From Mnemiopsis leidyi (Eukaryota > Ctenophora > Tentaculata > Lobata > Bolinopsidae): DNA of 44,736 nucleotides. Position 1 is the first letter of the stretch; the number at the start of each line of letters is the position of its first letter. The stretch lies in the NCBI GenBank assembly GCA_000226015.1, contig JH153064.1:90364-135099 (forward strand). The letters are read 5' to 3'. Shown here in pieces: positions 22,501 through 33,400 of this stretch. The notes beneath the pieces are model-generated. The model saw nothing but the letters and a program-made list of their open reading frames with translations, made no database searches and was not told the origin of the DNA. The translations under genes and the position numbers were made by a program.

Positions 22501-25500
22501 CGACTACAAGAACCGGATGGTTGGCTACATCAAGAATTTGGGAGTGAACTCTAACGAAACTGCCATCAGAATCGATGTGGAGGATGCTTTTCAGTTTGAA
22601 ACTAAACTTGCTGGGGTAATGACTTTAATTATCATCGGCTTTGACTAATTTGTTTTATTTCATTTTTTAGTTCCGTAAATTAAATTTTTTGTCTTTTTTC
22701 AAGCTTTAGGTTTTTTGAAGTGCATCGATATCTAATGCAATTTTTAACATTGTCTGCTGTCCAATATAAAATTTGACCTCGTTTACAAAGTTGATTTTGT
22801 AAGTAAGGCCAAGGGCCTCAAGTGCATGCTTCGACTTAAAACCAAAGGCCCATCTTAGTTTTTACGTCACTTTGAGATAAGTAAGTGCGGCAGCGGAATT
22901 TGAAAATGGCAGCGAAACATCTAGGTTATCGTAACTTGAGCTGTGTCATGTGACACCGACTTTATTTGTGAGACCAGGAGATAAAGCAAAGATTGTCTAC
23001 ATTGTGACAAGCGTTATCCCGTCAGCTTAAGAATACTGCTAAAACCTAGGAATGAAGTTCGCTCTCTCTGGATCATTTAAAACTGTCCAAGCTTCTTTGC
23101 GACAGAAAATACTTCGCAGCTACTTCGCTTTAAAGCGCATGATAGACATTCGGCACATCAGAAAGTCAATCCCCTTTAAGTTTTTTGATGACCATATACA
23201 ACCAATCGCCACGTAAACCTGTCAAGTCTGGCTCCCCAGAACAAATCTGTTCAAAGCAGTAATTGATGAGAGCACCAGGGAAACCAGACTTAAATCTATT
23301 TCACTGGATCCTTAATAAAACCTACATCTGTCGTTTCTAAAGTGGACCATGAACGTTTATAAATACGCATGTAATGCTGCTGTCTGGGGTAACTGTGGTA
23401 CAGACTACCGGTCAAACGCAGCTGTGAAGGACAGGCTGGAGATGAAAGAAACAGGGGCCCTTCACTGGCCTAACCAGATACGATCAGGACTGAAAAGCTG
23501 GTTTGAAAATAAGTGGAACATTGGACGATCACTAAACAGTAAGCTCAAGTTCTATAACACTATCGAATATGAATTCATAGAGGAGCTCTACCGCCGTCTT
23601 GAGCTCAGCAACAATACCAGCAAAAGAATCGCACAGCTAAGAACTAGCACATATACACTGAACTTCGAAACCAGCAGACATGGTACAAATCGCCTCAATC
23701 TGATCAGCAGAGTTTGTAAGCATTGCTGCACTGAGGCCATGGGCACACTTGAACTCCTGCTAGAACTCCCCTACTCCGACCCAATTATCGAGGACAAAGA
23801 GCACGTGTTACGTAGCTGTCCCCTCTACGATGACCTAAGGGATCAACTGAATCCTTACACTCAGAACTTACTTATACTTGAGAAAATTACAACCCTTTTT
23901 GAAAATTCAATTACTACTAGGGACATTAGTAGCTTTATCTCTAGGATCTATGAAAGACGGCTTTTAGTTTTTTTGGAGAATAAACAAAATTTTAGAAATT
24001 TTATAATTTTTCTTTCGCTGGGTCTCCGCAATTGTCTCAATTCACTTACCCTTATCTTATTTCCTTACAGCTTATTTACATTTTTGTTCTATAGGGTTGG
24101 GTTTAATCTACCAGGTGCACTGGTTCTTTTTGATGTTAAAAATCAATCTTAGATCTTTAAGTTAAACATTACATTTGTAATTCGAGCTTTTTATATGTAA
24201 TCTTTGTAATCTTTGTAATCCTTGTTGTATTCCTTGTAATCCTTGTGAGAGGCTGCACGTGGTCAGTTTTGTCTGGCCTCATTTGAAAGGCCCATCACAT
24301 ATTAGTCGGTGTGCAATATTAAGTTTTTATGGAAACTAAATTATTGATGTTTTAGTTTAACTTTCAAAATACATCATAAGTTTGGTTTCATTCATTTAAA
24401 AAAAATTCTTTGAACTAAAAACAACCCCCTTCGTCTCCAGATAACACCAGACTGGAGGAACGACATTTACACTCCCAAAATGTTGAGACTTCGGAAACTA
24501 TACAGAGATTATCTCCCCGTGACAAAGGTCAGAAAATGTCCCCAATATGTTATTGAAAAGCTTCACAAATCACAATTCCAAAATGTCACACCCAACATTG
24601 GCAACTTAAAGCTTTCGTTAAAACGTTAGACGGATTCCATATTATCAACCAAACACTTGAATCGAATTAGAGTTTCACTGTGTCAGACAAAATGCTAAAT
24701 TATGAAATGAAGACGAACAAACTAACAAACTATTCAGGTAAACTGGAAGGATTACATCACTTCCATGTACCCTGACAAGCTTGCCCCCAACGAATATGAA
24801 CCTATTTTTATCGAGGAAAGCAATTACTTTCAAAATCTCTCAAAACTTATTGCTCATACTCAAGACAGGTATGATTTCAAATTTTTATAAACGTTTATGA
24901 AAGTTTGTATTAACTTTAATAAACCATTAACTTAATGAAATCGATTCAAATCTACATATCATTCAAACCTTTAAACCAGCTCTAATCATCAAGCTCCTAA
25001 ATTCCAAACTTTCAAACCCCCAAAATGAAAATCAAAGAACGTAAAACAAGTGACCCCCTAGCCTTAACCTACAAAAGGTTATTTCAAGACTTTCGTCTCA
25101 AAATACCACGAATACCTGTGTATTACTACAAAATGTCCAGGACGCTCGCGAACTACATGGCAATGAGTCTCCTTTACAACCTGGCAGACCATCTACCGGA
25201 ACACATCAGCGGGCAGATCACCGCTCACAAACGATGGGAGTAAGTACTTCTGATTGTTTGGAGCTTGATATCGAATTGAGCATGCAAGGCAATTGGCAAG
25301 GGGTCTAAATAAAATTGTTGAAATTTTTTAACCATGCGTTTCATGATCAAGCTGGACTTAGAAATTAGGGATATTCTTTCTCAGTCTAAAGTTGGAGCAG
25401 AAATAATCACCATCACGAAAAGCCTTTTTGATTTTTCAAAATTAAATCAACAGCCATCCTCAATAGTTCCATACTCCGTTAACAAATACTCGGGTCCCGC

Positions 25501-25785
25501 ACTATATAGCTATACTAAAAACTATTCAGCTAAACGTACTTTATAGCTAAATTTTACTAAATTGTGTTTAAAATTGAAAATTTTACACATGACAAATATC
25601 AAGATTGTGAGTCCCGAGGTGGCCTGCTAAGGTTTCTCATCATCTCCCATGATCCCTACTCTTCTAGCTTAAAAATCTTTTTAGCTAGGTAGTGTTTTAG
25701 CTATAAAGTGCAAATCGCGCACCATATACTTTTAGCTAAAAGAAAATTTAGATATGAATTAGGTTTTAGCTAAATAGTGTTTTAG

Positions 25786-25853
<68 letters not shown>

Positions 25854-28800
25854 NNNNNNNNNNNCAAGAGGCTTGGAGTGTTGTCAATTTATAAACGTCT
25901 GTGTTTATAAAGACTCTATCATCAATCTGCAAAGGGAATGTCAGTAGATTAAACTCGAAGTAGGAGCCGAAGTTTTAAGCCACAACTCCAAACCTCTACA
26001 TCACTTCGTGATATCGGGGTTATAACGATTAAAGCAACATGTGGACGACGAGTAAGAGCTATAAGAATAAGCGTTTTCACCATAACTTAAAATCTAGATA
26101 TAAATAACAAAATCGATTTCATTGAATCGTGATACATAAGTAAGATAAAATTCATACTCCAAATAACCAGCCACGAATTGCGACTTCGGCTTTAAAATTA
26201 TAGGTTTGGTCTTAAAACAGCGATGACTTTTGGGCAAATGCTAGGAAAAATCAACTTGCTCGATCACCAATCATAAATGGAGAAGAATAAACTGAAAGGA
26301 ATGAACCATATGACATGGCTGAACGGCCGGTATCACTATCAAATTTGACGATCTATACTAAATAAAGGATGATTGTGATTAGCCCAATAAAACCAGCTCC
26401 TCGATCGTTCATTCGCTGCACGATTATCTTTCCCATTATTTTATAGTATAATTGTTCAGCTGGCCCCTTAAATGTCATTCATCATTGTTTGGGAACATGT
26501 TGATGTCAGGAGTCTTGGTGATGTCTCGATAAGAACATCTCTATTTGACCTGATCATATTGCTCATTTGGGATAATCCCGATCGGGAATTCAAGTGTATA
26601 GACCTATCATGATTCAGTGTTGGGACACGTTTAGTTTAAATCTGAACTTTTGTGTTTAAAAATCCCTGGCTTTATTTGAATTTTCACATAGTAAAAATTT
26701 GTTTAGTGAGCTCCATATTTGGTACTTGATAGCTTGTTTACAGCTTATTTTCAGCTGGGATGCCTCCCCGCTCTACTTCCAATGTGCTGAAGTCACCGAG
26801 AAACTGATGCCCTGGGCTGCTTCAAGAGTAATGTTGGATAGAGGCTTGATATCTGACAAGACAGCGGTATAACAAGTTTCATTATTTACATTGAATTAGG
26901 ATCATATCTTTCTATTTTCTAGTTCGTGACCTTCAACTTTGAGTTTGAAGTCGTTCGTCTTTGAACATTGCAATTCGTGGAACTTTTGAGGGTCTATAAA
27001 CTTTAAGATATTCTTCTAAAAGGCTTTATGATGAACAGGACAAATAATTTGAGTGTGAACATGGTCATTAATAAAATGCGTTTTACTTGCTACAAGACGT
27101 ACGTGACAACTCTATTAGTCCTATTCATCATAAAACTGACGAAGAAGTCCCTATTTTGCACACCATTCTATTAGGCTGATAAATAGTTTCTTGCACGTTC
27201 AGGCAAAGAAAATATTTGAAAATATCAAGGCAGAACTGTCAGGGGCAGTGGACTCTGTGGCAGAAACTTACGGTTTTTCAGCGGATTTCACCAAACAGCT
27301 GAAAGACAGGGTTACTCATTTAAAAGAAAAGATTGGATATCCAGATTGGATCCTCAATCAGACTCTAGTCAATCAATACTACAGCAGAATGGTGAGACGC
27401 TTTAACAAGAACAGCATTTTTTTGTCAAGAATCTCTACGTTGGTATTGCAATTTAATTTGCCCAATTTATTATTATTACCTTATCAATTCCATACGTCCA
27501 TAATAATTTCAATAATTCATGCTACAACTGAGAGCCCATGTGAAAGTAATTGGAAGCGCCAACAATATCGCTAAACATAATCTTCCACGGTTAAGTCGTC
27601 GTGACAGCTAAGCCTAAATGACACGGTGATGAAATTATGAATCGAAAATTCCAATTTTCATATGATTGTACCTGCAACAATTGTGTCATTTTGCATTGCA
27701 TCATCATAAAGCTCTGGGAAAATTTCTAACTTTGAAGTTTGGGACGAATTAAACTTTTCATACGCTTGTCCCCTTAGACAGAAAGTCTTGACCCTAAACA
27801 ATACCTACAAAACGTAGTGGAGATGTCCAAGTTTAGAAGGACTGCCCTTCTAATGTCTTACGAGGAAAACATGAACGGTGGTGAAGGGTGAGTTAAAGAA
27901 TAAAGATGTACCTGACATTTTGTTAACGCTTGACTTATACACCATACACATAACTTAAAGCAGCTAAGACGGCAAAGGACACGCTGGTTGTTTTTAGTTT
28001 CACATCATTTCAAGAGCCATGTATACCTTTATAAGTTGAAGATTATATCCAACATTCTCTTCCAGATGGGACACATATCTGGGGGACAACGATGCCTCCT
28101 ATTATCTCCATGGTAACGACATCTACATACCGCTCTACTACCTCTTTGCTCCCGTCTACTCCCACGACATGCCCGACGCGTTCAACTACGGCGGGATGGG
28201 AGCCTGGGTCGGCTACTACATGGTCTACGCCCTGGAGGACGATTGTAGGTTCTTATATCAGCGTGTCAAGTTTTACTTTTCCTACTTTGCTGATGCTTTC
28301 AGTTTCTAGATAACAACCCGTTCTCGATTTACATCAATTTGTTGACAACATGGTACTTAAATTTTAATTGTTAGTAAAGTAAAACCTCAATTTACCGTGC
28401 CTCTATATATTTACCGTGTCCCTCGATTTACTGGGCTATCTCCATTTCCCCCGAGAGCCCAGGCAAATGGAGGTTTTACTGTATCACAGTTTTACTCTCA
28501 CTTTCCATTTCCCCCGAGAGCCCCGGTAAATGGAGGTTTTATTATATATTTTGTTTACTCTAAGGGAGGACGTATATGGAGGTTTTACTGTATCACAGTT
28601 TTACTCTCACTAAGGGAGGACGTATATTGATGACAAGGGTAACATTCTCCCGCTCAACATATCTGAAGCCGATGGAAAAGCCTACGAGGCTGCCAAGGGG
28701 TGCAATGACTACATTGCCAATGCGACATATCTGCCACCTGGCGAGGAAACCCCGGTGAGGACACAAGTTTTGTGGAAGAACATAATTTTGTCAGAATTAT

Positions 28801-29846
28801 GAGACTTACTTAGTGCTTTGTAACTTATCAGCACTATCAGTCGAGGACGTCTCAATGAAAATTTTCAAAATAAACTTTTGACCAAATTTTCCTCCGCTAC
28901 ATTTTTCAAATTTCTCACTTTGAGTAACTTTGCAAAACTCGTTATCAGCGAATCTTTGCGGGGTATACTTCATCTGATACGCATATATTCTAACTTTCGA
29001 CAGCACTTGTAGAGGCAATAAACCATTCCTCTTCAGATCTCGATCAGTGTCAGCATGAACAGTGGAGTCCAATACCAACACAACGATATCATTGCTACCC
29101 GGGCCTCGTACAAGGTTAAAATAATCGCCTGATTCTACTGTTTTCTCTTTTTAACACAGCTGATCTATTGCGATGGATCGTTTTAAAGTTAAGCTTGATG
29201 AATGTTGTGATAAGAATTGGAGCTGTTAAAATCTTACGATCCACACATTTTAACAACCACATTGAGCGAGCATACCTTTTAAAATAGAAATATTCGCGAA
29301 GACGAAAGATCACGTTTTTAATTCCCTAAGTGATAAAGTGGTATGTTCAATCGAATAGATGGTACTTGATGTCACGGCCGAGATATGCTAAAGCCACTTT
29401 AGAGTGAGTTCTCCAAATAGCTAAATATTCACATAACGTGCCTGATAAAGCAACTTTACAAAGTGATTTTAAAATGCTCTGCATCCAGGCGTTCAGAAAG
29501 AACATGAAAGGAAGCCAGGCAGCCCCCGGCCTTCCAAGCAGCACTGACAAAGTGTTTTATCTGGCAGTTGGTCAGTTTTACTGCTCCGCTAAATACGATC
29601 ATCATAGCTACTACCACAAGTTGTAAGTAATTCTTTAAATTTCCCTAGACCCCATACTTTTTGTGAATCTACATTAGCCCAATTATTATTAGCCCAAGTA
29701 TTATACTATTATGCCTTGTATATTTCATTACCATCTATACCAGGTTAAACGCCATTGCCGCATCAAGCCCCGAATTTACTCAAGCATTTGGATGTCAACC
29801 TGATGACCCTCTATACAATTCGGGCGAGACCGTGTGTTCGCTGTAA
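19503..29846 (+). CDS. M13 (neprilysin/ECE-family) type II membrane protein, predicted catalytically dead
   Basis: Predicted ectodomain protein of 737 aa. Coding exons: 19503-19579 (tentative), 20013-20112, 20367-20446, 20663-20777, 21005-21163, 21342-21473, 21714-21779, 22493-22615, 24441-24527, 24738-24868, 25141-25239, 26755-26866, 27203-27391, 27778-27887, 28066-28244, 28615-28754, 29037-29114, 29489-29622 and 29744-29846. All join in phase. A short cytosolic tail precedes one membrane segment (27-51, LVVVGVVFSIVLNVALV). M13 hallmarks are DFYEYSCGG at 87-95, PLLDLI, PDWIL, the NDIYIP segment and NYGG at 567-570. Ten cysteines (62, 67, 85, 93, 147, 400, 616, 691, 721, 735) match the family's disulfide pattern. 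The HExxH motif is YYMVY (577-581), the Glu of ExxxD is Tyr646, and the C-terminal Trp is absent. It is therefore a pseudoenzyme, probably a ligand-binding or scaffold role. The first exon (MSSLNDDTEM..., donor GG|GTGCGA) is the least certain part. Confidence 0.85.
22010..22380. repeat. 16-bp minisatellite in an M13 intron
   Basis: Repeated units of CATAAAGTCTCTTTAT and CATAAAGTCTCTTCAT alternate for about 370 bp, degenerating at the 3' end into TAATAAAGTCTCTGT variants. It lies in the intron between 21779 and 22493. Confidence 0.9.
23055..24246 (+). mobile_element. 5'-truncated LINE (non-LTR retrotransposon) in an M13 intron
   Basis: One frame runs from 23055 to 24152, broken by a stop near 23214 and two adjacent stops near 23313. 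It then stays open from 23349 for 267 codons. The content is the end of a LINE ORF2: a segment after the RT domain (KILRSYFALKRMID, FKFFDDHIQPIAT), FLKWTMNVYKYACNAAVWG, and a C-terminal zinc-knuckle-like CKHCC...EDKEHVLRSCPLYDDLR. The 3' end is a TGTAATCTT/TGTAATCCT short tandem tail (about 24195-24246). The clade is uncertain (CR1/L2/jockey-like). It is inactive: truncated and carrying stops. It is co-oriented with the host gene. Confidence 0.8.
25500..25864. repeat. TTTTAGCTA-rich tract, (TA)n microsatellite and assembly gap
   Basis: The words TTTTAGCTA and TAGCTAAA recur from about 25505 to 25790. A (TA)n run follows to about 25853, then N to about 25864. All of it lies in the M13 intron between 25239 and 26755. 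Confidence 0.85.
28066..28244 (+). other. Exon carrying the degenerated M13 zinc-site motif
   Basis: It encodes residues 528-586. In active M13 enzymes the pattern NYGGxGxxIGHExTHGFDD supplies two zinc-binding His and the catalytic Glu. Here the aligned segment reads NYGGMGAWVGYYMVYALEDD, so all three are replaced (Tyr577, Tyr578, Tyr581) while NYGG, G576 and the trailing acidic residues remain. The upstream substrate-binding NAxY is DASY. The codons are clean, with no frameshift or stop, so this is not simple decay. Confidence 0.9.
28467..28627 (+). repeat. Tandem duplication spanning an intron-exon border of the M13 gene
   Basis: A 35-bp segment (ATGGAGGTTTTACTGTATCA through ACTCTCAC) occurs identically at 28467-28501 and 28576-28610. 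TAAGGGAGGACGTATAT occurs at 28561-28577 and again at 28611-28627, the second copy being the used acceptor plus exon start (exon begins at 28615). Upstream, TCCATTTCCCCCGAGAGCCC is also repeated (28440 and 28502). The upstream acceptor copy would shift the frame, because the offset is 50 nt. Confidence 0.8.
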
Positions 29847-30117
29847 AAATAAGACTGGTGACTGAACTCTGACGATTTGAGACTGTGGCCATTTCACCTA
29901 GTCTTCGTAGTTTTAGTACAGATGTTTCTTGAGCTTTTTAGATGATAATGCAACCCGTCGAAATTTCATCATTGGTCCCAAATATTTTATGAATAGTTAC
30001 ATTAAGTTAGTACATAACAAATTTGTAATTGAATATTTGTTGTTTTGTGTAAGAAGTTGGGCATATTAGGGTAACAAAGATGCATTTGTTTATTTTATGT
30101 AAACTTGTTGATAAAAT

Positions 30118-30123
30118 AATAAA
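30118..30123 (+). terminator. Polyadenylation signal of the M13 gene (candidate)
   Basis: AATAAA about 270 bases after the stop at 29846, followed by a T-rich stretch (TTCTTTTTTAATT). It is the best-placed hexamer before the convergent gene begins. Confidence 0.5.
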
Positions 30124-30392
30124 CAAATTAACTGTTTTCAAAATGTTCTTTTTTAATTACTCAAACCTAATGATTTGCATCGAAGATTTCGTATTCAATT
30201 TCAATAAATAGAAAAATATGGTTCAATGTAAAAACTTAGAATAAAATTTGATAATTCAAAATGATTAAACAATACCAATGAATCTAAAGTTTGATAAAAT
30301 CCTATCATTGAGAAAGCTTAAAACTATGTAGATTTCTTTAACGCGCTGCATCGATCAAAAATCCAGCAGAATAAAATATGGGAATCATTTAA

Positions 30393-30398
30393 TTTATT
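30393..30398 (-). terminator. Polyadenylation signal of the convergent minus-strand gene (candidate)
   Basis: TTTATT on the plus strand, AATAAA on the minus strand, about 75 bases past the stop codon at 30474-30476. The two genes end tail-to-tail within roughly 300 bases. Confidence 0.5.
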
Positions 30399-30473
30399 CA
30401 TATGAATTATAATACTACACCTAAAAGTCTTTCAGTTCGAGTAATAAATTATGAATTAATTTAAACAATTATT

Positions 30474-33400
30474 TTAGTCGACAGGTCTGGCCTCGAACCG
30501 AGTCTGAGTTGTCTTCTTGGAGGAAGCTTTTTCCGACAAGTTCGAGTCAGATGTCGAAAACACGGCGCTTATCGGCTTGTAGGTGTACTTGTAAGCAGAA
30601 CTTGGAGGGCCCTGGAGGAGATAAGTCAGTAAAATAAGTATCTTGAAAGCTTCGCAAAATTAAGAGTGTAGAAATTTGACAGTTGTCCCCAACATACAGC
30701 CGTAACAATGCTACATCGGACGAGAATGTAAATTTTTACAAATCACAAATTTGTACAAACATGCAAAGATTAAAGAACAAAGGAAAATAGATTGAAATGA
30801 AAAAAAAAAGAAAACATATAAGCTGAAGAGCCCAGCAACTTTACAACATATATCAAGACGAAGAAGATACATGAATACATGAGCACAACAGCAGAGGCGT
30901 TGTGGTGCTTTCACAGGTATTGGAAGAAATTTCGGTTTTCATGCCCACGTATTTACCAAATTCATGTTTTGACTGGTCAGGTTATGGATAGAATTTGTGT
31001 GGTTCAAATTCAAGCCGGGTTGTGTTGCGACGGTTATTCTACGTCTTCTGTTTAAAGGGTCTGCGTTGTTGTCTGCTGCAGTCTGAACACATATACTACT
31101 ACAGTATTCTATACACAGACAAATAACAGTATAGCTGCGTTACTTGATACAGACACGTACATGTGCTATAGAGTTGGTATTTTCATACAGCTGTACCCCT
31201 ACCCAAATCATCCGATCGATCTATCGGACCAAAACATGTGTGCGCGCGCTGCGCGCATCAATTATTTTAACAGCGCTGCCACACTTTTTACACAAATAAA
31301 ACAGAAAGTTTTCGCTGCGAGGAACTTACCATTAACTTAATATGGGGAGCGTTATCAGGATTCATGATTCCCTACTAGTTAATATGCTGCCACAGCCCTG
31401 CTTATAACCGTATACAACTCTGTCTAACATTTAAACATCTCTAGTGACAAGTGCGCCGAGGTGGCTAAATTTCGGAAAAGCTGTGACAGGTGTGACCGAG
31501 CTCTAGTTTGATTCAGAAATGGCACAATTCTCAAATTTCCGGAATTAAGTAAAGAAGCTATTGAACTGCGATCCAAAAACTAGATTGTCTTGCAGAAAAG
31601 TAGTTTGCGAAATTTTTGTCCGAATCCTGTCATCAGAAATGCCAGGCAGTGTTACCAATCTGACCTAACGATATTTTAGAAAGACAAGCCATACAATTTT
31701 TGAGGAAAATATATCAGCATTCACAATTGCACCAGTCCTTCAAAATTATAATCACCAAAAATGAAGTTTCCTCATAACATATATTTTGTTTGCGGTTTGT
31801 TTATTTACCGTGGTTTAAAAACTGATTAAGTAATTAAGTTGCATGGCAACACTTCACAATGTCCTAAATTAGATGATCCTTTTGGTTAGAACCCTTATTA
31901 AAAACCACAACTTAACCCACAGTAAATATTTAAAAGTGGGGTTGTTAGAACATGGTTTCAAGTGGGGAGGGGGCCTTTTTTCAGGTCCTCATTTCGAGCA
32001 AGCTCGACTCCCAGAGGTGTGCACTGAATGTTAACGGGTGTGTTATGTTGTGGGTGGGCCGAAGGATCAACCAAGCTACATGATGTGTACGGAGCAGATA
32101 TTTGAACGGACACGATTTCCACTGATAGTCAATTCAGAAAATTCATGGGCCGCGGCCGGCACCGTGCCGAGTCGGGTTTGATCCGACAACCTCTGCATTG
32201 TCTAGATGAGTGCTCTACCAATTGAGCTACCGGCCCTATTGTTAGAACATGCTAGAAGGTCCGAATATTACAACTGTAACTCCTCCAGTCGGCTACTGAA
32301 GTATTGAACCTATGGTAGGGGCACGTTTGTAAGGCTACGTTAGATTTAGGGAATTAAATTTCATTGATACAGCAGCTCTTAAACAATGGACGATGGTGGA
32401 CCGTCAGCGCGGAAGATCGAATGATCCCATCATTGGTGAAATTACAATTGAGTTAAAAAAGGCCCAACTAATTTTTATTCGCCACGCTAAAAACTTTCCC
32501 TCCTTGGAAAATCCAACAAAAATTTTAAAGATTTCCACGGTCTCTTATGGCATTGGTAGAGTAAAACCTTTTGTTTAATGCATGGCTAAGGAATGTTTTG
32601 AACGTAATGAACGGGCCGGTCTTTGATAAAAAAGTACTTTGAACGGTAATCAGGGATGATCGAAGAAGGGCTGTCTCAAATAAAGTTCGTAATTTATCAT
32701 ATGATTTCGTGGTTTTATAACGAGATCAAAAATCGAATTAGAGTGCTAAGCTAAGACTTCATGAACGGGGCCAGAAAATCAGGACCAGATCCAGTTTCAC
32801 TTAATCTAATCTTTCACTCTTTTAAAAAGATGTCGCGACAAAAAGTAATAGCGAAAATAATAAAAAAAAATTAAAATTTGGGGGAGGTACTGGCTGGATT
32901 ATCAAATGCTGATTCAGTAAATTCACGGCTGAGCAGTCAGCAAACAATTCATCATTGCCACTGCTCGAACGAGAATTTTGTGAATGTGTAGGGCTTCAAA
33001 GGTGAAAACAGAGCTGTTTTATAGGAAATTGTAGATATTTTACTCCATGCTCAAATCTGCCCATTGCTTTAACAATCAAATGATAAAATGTGTTGACCAC
33101 AAGAAATCAGGCTGACTGTTTACGGTAACAACTGAGAATTTAAAATAAGATTTACTACCACAATGACCGGTGAAGGAACTAACCGAAATGGTGGAGTTGC
33201 TGGCCAGCTTTCTGTAGCTGTCGCTGGTAAGGATGTTCTGTAGAGTGTTGGAGGGGAACGCCACCATCGTATTGCTCTTCTTCAGCAACTTTCTGTTATT
33301 TCTGCGATGGAATGTGAACGTCCTTAATTATGTCGAAGAAGAAGATAAGAGAATGGTGCGCCATAAATGGGACTTCCTGGATAATCACCGCTCCGTTTTA

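Noticed and set aside
32162..32236. A functional tRNA gene on the minus strand
   Set aside because: The anticodon stem pairs in only three of five positions, the B box is off-consensus, and the region is part of a SINE with target duplications.
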